DNA from: DSSB01 sp046346845
GTDB lineage: Bacteria > UBA10199 > DSSB01
Direction: 5' to 3'
Length of the DNA: 64,000 nucleotides
Assembly: GCA_046346845.1 (NCBI GenBank)
Contig: JAXMHH010000001.1
Span: 62,001-126,000 of the forward strand
The translations under genes were made by a program, and so were the position numbers. Below, piece after piece: positions 10,037-18,564 of this stretch. Under the pieces are notes generated by a model. That model made no database searches and had not been told where the DNA came from. It saw nothing but the letters and a program-made list of their open reading frames with translations. Within the stretch, counting starts at the first letter, position 1. Every line of letters starts with the position of its first letter.

Positions 10037-10218
10037 GAGCTGCCGCCTTCGCAACAATGGGTCAGCCAGCCGCAGGCTCGGCACTTGAAGTGACCGTGCT
10101 CGGCGAGGACGGGACCTCCGCAGCGCTCGCAGGCGCTTGGAACGGTCCGATCGCAGCGGGTCGGACCTTCGGGTTCCGTCGGGCGGTCGGAGGCTTGGGG
10201 AACGGGTGTATCAGGCAT
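10033..10218 (-). CDS. small zinc-ribbon protein
   Basis: The 61-residue product overlaps pgsA by 8 bases and the nuclease gene by 4 bases, so it is embedded in the operon. After a Pro/Asp/Glu-rich start it has C-E-R-C-G-G-P near residue 31 and C-R-A-C-G-W about 15 residues later, a C-x2-C ... C-x2-C zinc ribbon, plus a further C-C pair near the end. Such mini zinc ribbons have no defined role. The tight overlaps on both sides argue it is a real translated gene rather than a chance frame. Confidence 0.7.
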   Translation of the reverse strand: MPDTPVPQASDRPTEPEGPTRCDRTVPSACERCGGPVLAEHGHFKCRACGWLTHCCEGGSS

Positions 10219-10816
10219 AGCGTTTCAGGATCGCGCGAATGAACTGGATCACGTAATTGATTCCCGAGCCCAAGGCGATCACCAGGGAGAGGATCAAAAC
10301 GATATAGCCGAGGCGGCCGAAATTCACGCCCAGGAAGGGGTAGTAAACCATGAGCCCGATGAGCGCGAGGGTCTGGGTGGCGGCCTTCTTCTTTCCCCAA
10401 TAGTCGGCCGGAAGGACGATCTCTTCCGAGGCGGCCATGCCCCGGAGGGCGGTGACCGAGATCTCGCGGGCGAGAAAGAGGATGACCATCCATGCCGGGA
10501 TGCGCTGCAGGGGGATCAGCATGATCATCACCGCGAGGATGAGCAGCTTGTCGGCCAGGGGATCGAAGTATTTGCCGAAGACCCCGTTGATGTTGAATTT
10601 GCGGGCGTAGTAGCCGTCGACCAGATCGCTTACTCCCGCCAGGATGAAGACCAGCGCGGCAGCGATCCCCATGACGAGATTTTCCCCTTGGGTTTTTTGC
10701 GGGGAAATTTCGGCAATCAGCCAGAGCACGACCGGAATCAAGAGGATCCGGCCCAGGGTCAGGTAATTGGGCAGGTTGAAGTATTCCCTGCGTTTCGCCG
10801 ATTTCAATTCGCTCAT
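10211..10816 (-). CDS. pgsA: CDP-diacylglycerol-glycerol-3-phosphate 3-phosphatidyltransferase
   Basis: The 201-residue membrane protein carries the CDP-alcohol phosphotransferase motif: D-L-V-D-G-Y-Y-A-R then G-V-F-G-K-Y-F-D-P-L-A-D-K, with the four conserved Asp residues. It starts M-S-E-L-K-S-A-K and quickly reaches N-L-P-N-Y-L-T-L-G-R-I, typical of PgsA. The enzyme makes phosphatidylglycerol phosphate, the first committed step to phosphatidylglycerol and cardiolipin, at the inner membrane. The length and motif are standard. It heads a set of four overlapping genes. Confidence 0.93.
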   Translation of the reverse strand: MSELKSAKRREYFNLPNYLTLGRILLIPVVLWLIAEISPQKTQGENLVMGIAAALVFILAGVSDLVDGYYARKFNINGVFGKYFDPLADKLLILAVMIMLIPLQRIPAWMVILFLAREISVTALRGMAASEEIVLPADYWGKKKAATQTLALIGLMVYYPFLGVNFGRLGYIVLILSLVIALGSGINYVIQFIRAILKRYA

Positions 10817-10910
10817 CGCCGCCCGAATATAGACCGATCCGGGCGGCGGATTCCAGGAATATCCCACGTTTCGGCTACCTATTCCTTGACAAGGTTCTTG
10901 GCTTGGAATC

Positions 10911-12512
10911 ATGCAAGGGACCATGGATTCGCATTACGACTTCATCGTGCTGGGCAGCGGCATCGCCGGCCTGAGCTTCGCGCTCCAGGCCGCCCGCCAC
11001 GGCAGCGTCGCGGTTCTGACCAAGAAGGACAGCGCCGAGTCCAACACCAATTACGCCCAAGGGGGGATCGCTTCGGTCGTCTCCCCCACCGACGACCTCG
11101 ACTCCCACGTCCGCGACACCCTCGAGGCCGGAGCCGGGCTCTGCCACGAGGCCGTGGTGCGCCGGGTGGTCTCGGAAGGCCCGCACGTGGTGCAGGAACT
11201 CATCGAATTCGGCGTGGAATTCAGCCGGAAGGCCACGGGGGAATTCGACCTCGGCCGCGAGGGCGGGCACAGCGCTCGCCGCGTCCTCCATGCGGGAGAC
11301 TTCACCGGGAGGGTGATCGAGCAGGCCCTGCTCGCCTCCGTCAAGGCCCATGGCAACATCCGCATCTTCGAGCACCACTTCGCCATCGACCTGCTCACCA
11401 GCCGCAAGCTCGGCATCGAGGACAACCAGCCCAACCGCTGCCTCGGCGCCTATGTATTGGACAGCCAGGCGAAGCGGGTGCTCACTCTCACCTCCGGGGT
11501 GACCGTGCTGGCCACCGGCGGCGCGGGCAAGGTCTACCTCTATACCAGCAATCCCGACATCGCCACCGGCGACGGCTTGGCGATGGCCTGGCGCGCGGGC
11601 GCAAAGGTGGCCAACCTCGAGTTCGTCCAATTCCATCCCACCTGCCTTTACGATCCCAAGGCGAAGTCTTTCCTGCTGTCCGAGGCCTTGCGCGGCGAAG
11701 GGGGTATCCTGCGCCTCCGGAACGGCGAGACCTTCATGGCCCAGTACGATCCGCGGAAGGAGCTGGCCCCGCGCGACATCGTGGCCCGCGCCATCGACCA
11801 CGAATTGAAGAAGCGCGGCGACGACTACGTCCTGCTCGACATGACCCATTTGCCCGAGGATTACCTCAAGGAGCGTTTTCCCAACATCCGCGCGCGGCTG
11901 CTCGAACTCGGCTACGACCTCGCCCGCCAACCCATCCCGGTGGTGCCCGCCGCCCATTACATGTGCGGCGGGGTCATGGTGAACGAGCGCGCCGAGACCT
12001 CGCTTAAAAACCTCTTCGCCTGCGGCGAGGTGACCTTCACCGGCCTGCACGGCGGCAATCGGCTGGCCAGCAACTCCCTGCTCGAGGCGGTAGTCTATGC
12101 CGATCTGGCGGCACGCCACGCACCGGAACGCCTCCAAGACGCGCCGCGGCCGGCCATGGAGATTCCACCCTGGAACCCGGGCGCCGCGGCCGACAGCGAC
12201 GAGGCGGTGGTGATCAAGCAAAACTGGGACGAGATCCGGCAATTCATGTGGAACTACGTCGGCATCGTCCGCACCAACAAACGCCTGCTGCGGGCGAAGA
12301 AGCGGATCGAGCTCCTCAAGGAAGAGATCAAAGAATATTATTGGAATACCGTCGTCACGCCCGACCTGCTGGAATTGCGCAATATCGCCTGTGTCGCCGA
12401 GCTGATCATCCTGTCGGCGCTCTGGCGCAAGGAAAGCCGCGGCCTGCACTACAATCTGGACTACCCCTCCCCCTCCGAGCTCTACCGGCGGGATACCATT
12501 CTCGAGCCTTAA
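10911..12512 (+). CDS. nadB: L-aspartate oxidase
   Basis: The product (533 aa) has the NadB outline: an FAD-binding start Y-D-F-I-V-L-G-S-G-I-A-G-L, S-N-T-N-Y-A-Q-G-G-I-A-S, R-E-G-G-H-S-A-R-R with the substrate-site His and Arg, Q-F-H-P-T, and H-G-G-N-R-L-A-S-N-S-L-L-E-A near residue 380. The C-terminal helical domain is complete. L-aspartate oxidase converts aspartate to iminoaspartate, the first step of de novo NAD synthesis. No nadA or nadC is in the window. ATG 10911 is used; an ATG at 10923 is equally plausible because a TTGACA at 10886 with AATCAT at 10907 would place the transcript start after 10911. Confidence 0.94.
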   Translation: MQGTMDSHYDFIVLGSGIAGLSFALQAARHGSVAVLTKKDSAESNTNYAQGGIASVVSPTDDLDSHVRDTLEAGAGLCHEAVVRRVVSEGPHVVQELIEFGVEFSRKATGEFDLGREGGHSARRVLHAGDFTGRVIEQALLASVKAHGNIRIFEHHFAIDLLTSRKLGIEDNQPNRCLGAYVLDSQAKRVLTLTSGVTVLATGGAGKVYLYTSNPDIATGDGLAMAWRAGAKVANLEFVQFHPTCLYDPKAKSFLLSEALRGEGGILRLRNGETFMAQYDPRKELAPRDIVARAIDHELKKRGDDYVLLDMTHLPEDYLKERFPNIRARLLELGYDLARQPIPVVPAAHYMCGGVMVNERAETSLKNLFACGEVTFTGLHGGNRLASNSLLEAVVYADLAARHAPERLQDAPRPAMEIPPWNPGAAADSDEAVVIKQNWDEIRQFMWNYVGIVRTNKRLLRAKKRIELLKEEIKEYYWNTVVTPDLLELRNIACVAELIILSALWRKESRGLHYNLDYPSPSELYRRDTILEP

Positions 12513-12566
12513 CAGCCTGTTGAAAAACCACCGGTGGTTGGGCCAGGCCGCCGCAGGCGGCTTGGC
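12513..12566. terminator. paired hairpins between convergent nadB and the pyrE operon
   Basis: Between the two convergent genes lie a perfect 14-base palindrome (12526-12539, core ACCACCGGTGGT) and an 11-pair imperfect hairpin at 12542-12566 with GCCGCC, loop GCA and GGCGGC. On the minus strand the palindrome is followed by a run of five T residues. This is a reasonable bidirectional termination zone, but no side shows a textbook hairpin plus T tract, so the call is tentative. Confidence 0.4.
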
Positions 12567-12582
12567 GGGCGGTGATAAGTGT

Positions 12583-13170
12583 TCACTTTTTCTGGGCTTT
12601 GAAGTTCAGGGTGATGTTTCCAGCCACCCCGTCTAAGTGCAGTTTGAAGGGGACCTCCCGATTGCGCAGGCCCTCGAAGGGAAATACCACCCGGTAGGTC
12701 TTGAACCAAAGATTCACGTAGTGGAAAAAGTAGATCTCGAATTGGGTGGTCGGGAGCTTCTCGACGAGCTTCGGCTTATAGAAACGGCCGTCGACCTCCA
12801 GGTTGACGTCTTGGAGGGATTTGTCGTCGCCCATCTCGGCCATCTCCCGCTTCTCAGCGTAGAGCGCGAGGAAGAAGGTCGCCTCCGGATCCTTGGCCAG
12901 GAACGGCGCCGCGCGGACCTGGGCCTTCTGGTCTTGGCCTTGCGGGTAGACCTTGGCGTACTCCTCCCGAAAGGCCTCGCGGAATTCGTCGGAGGCATAG
13001 GTGGCGTACCAAATGAGTTGGGTATGGAGGTCCTGCCAGTTATTGTATTCGCCCTTCTTGGTGTAGCGGCGCAGCACCTTGCCGTAGGGCTCGTGGTTGG
13101 GGAGCACCGTCTCCCGGGCCTGGGCCAAGGCGGGCAATAGCAAAAATAGCAAGATCCACAGGCGCCTCAT
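12583..13170 (-). CDS. exported protein of unknown function
   Basis: The 195-residue product starts at ATG 13170, which overlaps the pyrE stop in an ATGA. A clear signal peptide (M-R-R-L-W-I-L-L-F-L-L-L-P-A-L-A-Q-A) precedes a mature domain rich in aromatic residues: Y-G-K-V-L-R-R-Y, N-N-W-Q-D-L-H-T-Q-L-I-W-Y-A-T-Y-A, Y-F-F-H-Y-V-N-L-W-F-K-T-Y, and a final beta-like L-D-G-V-A-G-N-I-T-L-N-F. I do not recognise a family. It is the last gene of the pyrE side of the operon and probably periplasmic. Confidence 0.75.
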   Translation of the reverse strand: MRRLWILLFLLLPALAQARETVLPNHEPYGKVLRRYTKKGEYNNWQDLHTQLIWYATYASDEFREAFREEYAKVYPQGQDQKAQVRAAPFLAKDPEATFFLALYAEKREMAEMGDDKSLQDVNLEVDGRFYKPKLVEKLPTTQFEIYFFHYVNLWFKTYRVVFPFEGLRNREVPFKLHLDGVAGNITLNFKAQKK

Positions 13171-13724
13171 GCCAATAGCTCCGTCTTCTTGAAGATGCTG
13201 ACGACCTTCAGCCCCTCTTGTTCGAGGCCTTCCCGCCCGCCCTCCTCCCGGTCGACGATGACCGCCACTCCCAAGGGAACCAGGCCGGCCTCGCGCACCG
13301 CCCGGCAGGCCTTGAGGATGGAGCCTCCCGTGGTGATGACGTCCTCGACCAAGACCACTCGCATGCCGGGTTTCAGATGGGCGGAGCCCTCGATCCAACT
13401 CATGGTGCCGTGGCCCTTGGGCTCTTTGCGGACGATGAAACCGGGCATGGGGAAACCCCGCAAGAACGACGTGACCCCGATGGCGGTGGTGATGGGATCG
13501 GCCCCCAAAGTAGGACCGCCGACCGCCTGGGCCTCCGGGAAGTGGAGGTTCAGCAGGTCGCCCATCAATTGTCCCACCAGGGCGGCCCCCTCCGGGTGCA
13601 GCGTCGTCTGTTTGCCGTCGAAATAAAAATCGCTCATCCGGCCCGAGGCGAGGCGCACCTCCCGCTTTTGGTAGCTGTATTGGAGGATCAATTCTTTTAA
13701 ACGCAGGCGTCGCTCGGGATTCAT
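13167..13724 (-). CDS. pyrE: orotate phosphoribosyltransferase
   Basis: The 185-residue product starts at ATG 13724 in an ATGA overlap with the hydrolase gene. It has the PRTase I core: G-G-P-T-L-G-A-D-P-I near residue 70, F-I-V-R-K-E-P-K-G-H-G (the flexible loop Lys and His), and the PRPP-binding V-V-L-V-E-D-V-I-T-T-G-G-S. The Y-F-D-G-K-Q-T-T-L-H-P start motif is characteristic of PyrE. The enzyme converts orotate and PRPP to OMP in pyrimidine synthesis. No other pyr gene is nearby. Confidence 0.95.
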   Translation of the reverse strand: MNPERRLRLKELILQYSYQKREVRLASGRMSDFYFDGKQTTLHPEGAALVGQLMGDLLNLHFPEAQAVGGPTLGADPITTAIGVTSFLRGFPMPGFIVRKEPKGHGTMSWIEGSAHLKPGMRVVLVEDVITTGGSILKACRAVREAGLVPLGVAVIVDREEGGREGLEQEGLKVVSIFKKTELLA

Positions 13725-14566
13725 TTTTCCAGCCTCTTGTTCAGCCAATGTTCCAGGTCTTGAAAGACCTTCTCTTTCCCTATCTCGTTGAAGCACTCAT
13801 GGAGGAGCCCGGGATAGGTCTTTAGGGTCTTGTCCGTTACCCGCAGCCGCTCGAAGAACTCCCGCGTCCCCTCCAGGGAGGTCACCTGGTCCCCCTCGCC
13901 ATGCAGCATATAGAGCGGGGTCTTGAGTTTGGGGGCCAAGGCCATGACCTTGTCCAAGTTGTTGAGGATCTCCACGCCCAGGCGAAGGCTGATCTTATGC
14001 CCAACCAGGGGGTCTTGTTCGTAGGCCTTCACGACCTCGGGGTCATGGGAGATCCAGGAAGGCTTGATGTCGTTGGGAATGAGAAAGGTCGGCAAGAGGC
14101 GCCCCGCCCCGTAGCCCAGGAGTTTTTTCAGCCCCGACACCGGCATGGCGAGCTTGAGATTGGCGCTGGAGAGGACGGCCCCGTGGAGGTCCTTGGCGTG
14201 CCCGGCCAGGTAATTGACCGAGATCTGGGCGCCGAAGGAATGGGCCACCAAGAACAAGGGCAGATGCGGCTCTCGGCGCCGGACTTCCCCCAGGAAGGCC
14301 TGCAGGTCGTCCACGAGGGTCTGAAAATTTTTGGCGTAGAGCCGGGGCCCGGGGCTTTTCCCGTGGCCGCGCTGATCCATCAGGTAGAGGGCCCAGCCCC
14401 GCTTGGTGAAGTAATCGACCAAAAAGCGGTACCGGCCCGAGTGGTCGCCCAGGCCGTGGATCACCGCCAGGACGCCCTTTTTCTTTTCGGGAATCCAGCT
14501 CTGAAAATACAATTCCAGTCCGTCGGAACTCTTGAAAAACTGATGGGTAGGTCCTTCGACTTTCAC
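13721..14566 (-). CDS. lysophospholipase/monoglyceride-lipase-like hydrolase
   Basis: A 281-residue alpha/beta hydrolase of the serine-aminopeptidase S33 group. The start is GTG 14566, overlapping the batE stop as GTGA. Motifs: V-I-H-G-L-G-D-H-S-G-R-Y (oxyanion), M-D-Q-R-G-H-G-K-S-P-G-P-R, the nucleophile elbow V-A-H-S-F-G-A, an acid in H-G-E-G-D-Q-V-T and a late His in L-L-H-E-C-F-N-E. These are the marks of PldB/YtpA/monoacylglycerol-lipase proteins that cleave lysophospholipids or monoglycerides. It sits between the Bat genes and pyrE on the same probable transcript. Confidence 0.88.
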   Translation of the reverse strand: MKVEGPTHQFFKSSDGLELYFQSWIPEKKKGVLAVIHGLGDHSGRYRFLVDYFTKRGWALYLMDQRGHGKSPGPRLYAKNFQTLVDDLQAFLGEVRRREPHLPLFLVAHSFGAQISVNYLAGHAKDLHGAVLSSANLKLAMPVSGLKKLLGYGAGRLLPTFLIPNDIKPSWISHDPEVVKAYEQDPLVGHKISLRLGVEILNNLDKVMALAPKLKTPLYMLHGEGDQVTSLEGTREFFERLRVTDKTLKTYPGLLHECFNEIGKEKVFQDLEHWLNKRLEK

Positions 14567-15312
14567 CTGATCTCCCCAAGGCTCGATTTTTCCACCCACC
14601 CTTCCTTACCGGACGCGCTTTTGACAAGCGCAAAATCGCCTTGGGATTTGCGAACCTTCACCACGCTGCCTTCTTTGAGCTCTTCCCGGGACCCGGCGTC
14701 GGGCAAGGGATGTTCCCGAAGCGAGAGCTTGGGAGTGAGGACCACCGCCGGGTCGGGGCCCAGGCCCAAGGGTCGCCGCAGCGCGAATTGGATCAGGCCG
14801 AACAAGAGGGGGAAGGCGAAGACCCCGGCGCCCAGGGCGTAGACCGCCTTCTTCCGGAGGCGGTAAAGGGCGAGCAGGGCGAAGATCGCCAGGCTGCAGC
14901 AGGCGCTCCAGATCAGACTCTCCGGGGCGTTCAGGGAAAGCCGGTAAAAGGGGATTTTCGCCAAGAGCGCCCTCGGCCCTTCGAGGGGCTTGGCCGGCTC
15001 GAGTTTGGATTCGAGGAAGGCCAGATTTTGGCGGATCTCGGATTCCCGCGGCAACCAGTCGCGTGCGATCAGGAAATAGCGCCGCGCCTGCCCTACCTTG
15101 CCCAGGCGCCAATAGGCGCTGGCGATGTTGTAATAGAGGTCTCCGTTGACAAAGCCGATCTCCTGCAGCTCTTGCCAGCCTTTGATCGCTTGATCATAAC
15201 GGCCGGCCTGGTAGTCGGCCTGGGCCTGGTTGGCCAGTTCCGCGGGGGTTACCGCCCAGGCGGCTGCGGAACAGCACATCGTCAGGATGATGAGGAGGAC
15301 GAGACGTCGCAT
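14563..15312 (-). CDS. batE: BatE-like TPR and SH3 membrane protein
   Basis: The 249-residue product has a signal peptide (to about residue 20), two tetratricopeptide-type repeats (A-Q-A-D-Y-Q-A-G-R-Y-D-Q-A-I and L-Y-Y-N-I-A-S-A-Y-W-R-L-G), two membrane segments around residues 135-180, and a C-terminal bacterial SH3-like segment ending G-W-V-E-K-S-S-L. This is the BatE layout seen at the end of Bat (aerotolerance) operons. Function is inferred to be periplasmic scaffolding for the BatA/B/D complex. Its position directly after batD supports the name. Confidence 0.85.
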   Translation of the reverse strand: MRRLVLLIILTMCCSAAAWAVTPAELANQAQADYQAGRYDQAIKGWQELQEIGFVNGDLYYNIASAYWRLGKVGQARRYFLIARDWLPRESEIRQNLAFLESKLEPAKPLEGPRALLAKIPFYRLSLNAPESLIWSACCSLAIFALLALYRLRKKAVYALGAGVFAFPLLFGLIQFALRRPLGLGPDPAVVLTPKLSLREHPLPDAGSREELKEGSVVKVRKSQGDFALVKSASGKEGWVEKSSLGEIR

Positions 15313-15331
15313 GGCTTGGAGGCACCTTCCT

Positions 15332-17233
15332 TTAAGTCGCCTTTTCGATTTCGCGCAGCAATTCCATCGCTTCCAGTTTCAGCATTTTGTCAGTCGGCCG
15401 CTGGCCGGAGACGCCTCCATACTGCCAGAGGTCGAGCTGTTCCATGAAATAAACCATGCGCCGGTAGACCTCGATCGGGACGCCGCGGCTTTTCAGCAGC
15501 TCCTCGATCTCCATGGGGGTCAGGGCTGTGCCCTTCACCAAGAAACGGTCGCTGAGGTATTCCTTCAAGACCAGGCTGATCTGGGAAAAATCCCCCGCGC
15601 TGGCCCCACCCTGCTTCTGCAGGGCGGCCTTGGCCCTTCGGAAGGCCCGGGAGCGCTTGCGGTCGTCGGCATGGGCCAAGGATCGAGCTCGGTAGCGCTG
15701 AAGGCCCAGCAGCCCGAAAAAGGCCAAGGGCGATCCCACCAGGAGGCCCCAGCCCGCCGCCCGCTCCCAGGGAAGCAAGGCCTGGCTGTAGAGAATCGCT
15801 GCCGCCGGTTTGATGGGTCGCAGGTCGAAGACTCCGGTGGCGGGGGCGACCGCCCCCTTGGAGTCCTCCAGGCCCGCAGTAACCAGTTTTTCGCCCGAGG
15901 GACTGCCGAGGATATGCACCGTCAAGGGGGCTGTGCTCAATTTCTCAAAGGTCGCGGTATCGGGATTGAAGTAGCTGAACTCGAGGGCCGGGACGCTGGT
16001 GCTGCCGGGGCGGTCGGCGACCAGGGCGTACTCGAAGGTCTTTTTCCCCGAGAGGCCGGTCAAGCTGCGGTCTAGGCTGACCTCGGGCTTGGAGGGATAT
16101 ACTTTGAAGTAATCGAGCTCCTGCAGTTCCGGCAGGTTCGCCTCGCGGATGTTGCCCTTTCCGGAGATCTCGACCTTGAGGTTGGTGGACTCGCCCAGGT
16201 TCACGGTGTCTTTGCTGAGCGTGCTCGCCATGGCGAAATTTCCCACCAGGCCGGTGAAATCCTGGGGCGGCGTCGGCAGCTCTTTGACCTTCAGCTCGAC
16301 GCTGGGCGCGCTGAAGGTGCGGGGTTTGGTGGTCATCGCGAAGCCCTGGAAGAAGGGGTCGTTGAAGGGATCGTTTTGGATCCGCACCGGCACATTTCCC
16401 TTCACCCTGGTTTCGCCGGTCTGGAGGGTGCCCGCCTTGGTGGGAAAGATCGCGAAGCGCCACTCGTTGACCGCATAGCGCCTGCCGTTCAACTGCGTTT
16501 CGTACTTGCGCTCCTTGACCAGCTCTTCGGTGAAGAAATCCTTGAACTCGGGGAGGCTGAGCTGGGCCCCTTGGATGCTGACCGAGGAGTAGAGCCGGAA
16601 AGTGAAGAGGATCTGCTGTCCGACATAGGCCTCCTTGCGGTCCGTCTCCGCGGTCAGGAAGGTGTCCCCATAGCTCTTCTCAGCGCCGCCGGGCGGGCTG
16701 GGCGGTATCTGGCCCTGCCCGGGCATGGGGAAGGAGGGAAAGCCCGGCATCGAGGGAAAATTGGGCATGGGAGGCATCTGCGGCATGGAGGGGAAATTGG
16801 GCGCCTGTGGGCTGTAGGTCTGGGGCCCTCGCCCGCCTCCGCCGGAGTCGGTGACCTTCACCCGGACGGGCCCGGCGCTGTACTCCCGCCCCTCGATGTA
16901 GACCTTCACGGGTCCGATGTTGAATTCACCGACATGGCGCGGCGAGAGCACATAGGTGAAGGTCTTGCTGACGCTCATCTCGCCGTTGATGATCTCGACC
17001 GCGTTGGCGGTGGAACGACCCACCACATCGAAGTTTCCGAGCGGAGGGATGTCGGGGGTCGTCATCGCGCTGCCGCCCCGGATCTCGACCGTCATCGTGA
17101 AGGTGTCGTCCATCGACACCTCGTCTTGGTCGACCTCGACATGCACGGTGGGCTCCGCGGCATGAAGGGACCGCGCGGTGCCGCCTAGCGCCACGGCCAA
17201 TACCAGCAAGAGCATTTTTAATCGGTTTCGCAT
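15332..17233 (-). CDS. batD: BatD-like oxygen-tolerance protein
   Basis: The 633-residue product starts M-R-N-R-L-K-M-L-L-L-V-L-A with a signal peptide to about residue 27, followed by repeated Ig-like beta domains: T-V-H-V-E-V-D-Q-D-E-V-S-M-D-D-T-F is the usual BatD opening. A Pro/Met/Phe-rich low-complexity linker at about residues 160-190 (repeats of P-M-P, F-P-S-M-P) interrupts the domains, and one transmembrane segment near residue 475 precedes a cytoplasmic C-terminal helical domain. BatD is a surface-facing partner of the VWA proteins BatA and BatB. It starts two bases after batC ends. Confidence 0.9.
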   Translation of the reverse strand: MRNRLKMLLLVLAVALGGTARSLHAAEPTVHVEVDQDEVSMDDTFTMTVEIRGGSAMTTPDIPPLGNFDVVGRSTANAVEIINGEMSVSKTFTYVLSPRHVGEFNIGPVKVYIEGREYSAGPVRVKVTDSGGGGRGPQTYSPQAPNFPSMPQMPPMPNFPSMPGFPSFPMPGQGQIPPSPPGGAEKSYGDTFLTAETDRKEAYVGQQILFTFRLYSSVSIQGAQLSLPEFKDFFTEELVKERKYETQLNGRRYAVNEWRFAIFPTKAGTLQTGETRVKGNVPVRIQNDPFNDPFFQGFAMTTKPRTFSAPSVELKVKELPTPPQDFTGLVGNFAMASTLSKDTVNLGESTNLKVEISGKGNIREANLPELQELDYFKVYPSKPEVSLDRSLTGLSGKKTFEYALVADRPGSTSVPALEFSYFNPDTATFEKLSTAPLTVHILGSPSGEKLVTAGLEDSKGAVAPATGVFDLRPIKPAAAILYSQALLPWERAAGWGLLVGSPLAFFGLLGLQRYRARSLAHADDRKRSRAFRRAKAALQKQGGASAGDFSQISLVLKEYLSDRFLVKGTALTPMEIEELLKSRGVPIEVYRRMVYFMEQLDLWQYGGVSGQRPTDKMLKLEAMELLREIEKAT

Positions 17234-17235
17234 GG

Positions 17236-18561
17236 CTACCAATCGTTCTCCGGGAGTCGGGACCGCCCCATCGCCTCTTTGATCTGTTTCTGCCGAATCG
17301 CCTGGCTGTGGTCTTCGATCATCTCCAGCCAACGCTCCGCCTCCTGCTCGCCGGGGCCCGCCTTGGCTTGCACCTTGCCCTTCTTGCTACCGCCCTCCTT
17401 GGGGGCATTACCCGCGGCCTCCAGCTGTCCCTCTAAGTTGGGTTTTTTCTGTCCTTCCCCATTTTGGTCTTGGCCTTGCTGGCCATCACCGCCGTCTTTT
17501 GGACCGGCAGGCTGGGCCTTCGCTTGGCTTTGCTGCTGGCTCGGCTGATCCCCCGCCTGCCCTTGCTGCTCTTGCCTCTCCTGTCCCTGTCCGGAATCCT
17601 TCGCTTGCTGCTGGGGCTGGGTTCCCTGGTCGGGCTGTTGGGATTTCTCCTGGCCTTCCTTGCCCTGGGAAGGTTTGGGCTGCGAGTTGCCCTGGGCCTG
17701 CTCCTGTTTTTGCTGGCCTTCCGAACCCTGAGCCTGGTTCGGTTGGGCCTGGTTTTTTTCGGCCTGCTTTTCTTGATCCGGGGGTTTTTCGCCTTGCCCT
17801 TGGGTTTGGTCTTGCTGCGCTTGATTCGGCTGGGCTTGTTGGCCTTGCTTGCCCTGCTGCTCTTGCTTTGGCTGGTCCTGTCCGGCCTGCTGCGGGGAGT
17901 TTTCCTGCCCCGATTTGCCGGCTTGGTCTTTCTGTTCCTGTTTTTGCCCCTGTTGTCCGGATTGACCCTGCGTCTGCTGGGAATTCCCGCCTGAAGAGGC
18001 TTGGGAGTCTTGCTGTTTTTGTTCCTGGCCGGAGCCTTGGCTTTGCTGGTTTTGCGCCCCCTGTTGCTGCTGGTCTTGCTGGGCCTGATTTTGTTGCTGC
18101 TGTTGCTGTTGTTGCTGTTGCTGTTCCTGTTGTTTTTGCAATTGCCGTTTTACGAACTCAAGGTTGAGTTTGGCCTCAAGGTCGTCCGGGCGGATCTTGA
18201 GGGCCTGCTCGTAGGCTTGGATCGATTCGGGGAGCTTGCCCAGGCGGTACTGGGCGTTGCCCAAGTTGTAATAAGCCTGCTCCCGAAGGGTAGGATCCTG
18301 GCTCTGGGCCGCAGCCTGGTAACTCTCCCTCGCCTTGTCGAAGGCCCCCCCGCGGTATTGGGCCGCACCCAAATTGTAGTAGTCCTGGGAGTCGGCCTTT
18401 TCCGCCAAGGCCTCGGAGAACTTCTGCTGGGCCTCGGAGTAGTTCTTTTCGGCATAGGCCTTCCGCCCCTGGTATTCCCGCCAATAATCCAAGGGACCCG
18501 CCCAGGCAGGGGTCGCCGCCAGGAAAATCAAAATTGCGATGGGGAGCGTCTTTCGGAGCAT
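17236..18561 (-). CDS. batC: BatC-like TPR protein with a very long Gln-rich tail
   Basis: The 441-residue product has a signal peptide (M-L-R-K-T-L-P-I-A-I-L-I-F-L to about residue 21), three TPR-type repeats at about residues 30-135 (Y-Y-N-L-G-A-A-Q-Y-R, Y-Y-N-L-G-N-A-Q-Y-R), and then about 260 residues of Gln-, Lys-, Gly-, Ser- and Pro-rich low complexity, including an uninterrupted run of eleven Gln near residue 148. The last 35 residues (E-A-E-R-W-L-E-M-I-E-D-H) form a short conserved-looking tail. BatC normally has TPRs and a modest tail; the Gln-rich expansion is unusual. Start and spacing (3-4 bases) fit the operon. Confidence 0.85.
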   Translation of the reverse strand: MLRKTLPIAILIFLAATPAWAGPLDYWREYQGRKAYAEKNYSEAQQKFSEALAEKADSQDYYNLGAAQYRGGAFDKARESYQAAAQSQDPTLREQAYYNLGNAQYRLGKLPESIQAYEQALKIRPDDLEAKLNLEFVKRQLQKQQEQQQQQQQQQQQNQAQQDQQQQGAQNQQSQGSGQEQKQQDSQASSGGNSQQTQGQSGQQGQKQEQKDQAGKSGQENSPQQAGQDQPKQEQQGKQGQQAQPNQAQQDQTQGQGEKPPDQEKQAEKNQAQPNQAQGSEGQQKQEQAQGNSQPKPSQGKEGQEKSQQPDQGTQPQQQAKDSGQGQERQEQQGQAGDQPSQQQSQAKAQPAGPKDGGDGQQGQDQNGEGQKKPNLEGQLEAAGNAPKEGGSKKGKVQAKAGPGEQEAERWLEMIEDHSQAIRQKQIKEAMGRSRLPENDW

Positions 18562-18564
18562 CGT

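Noticed and set aside
17464..17994. A Leu-rich hydrophobic frame opposite the batC tail
   Set aside because: It is the complement of Gln codons (CAG/CAA read as Leu codons), which produces a false membrane-like protein.
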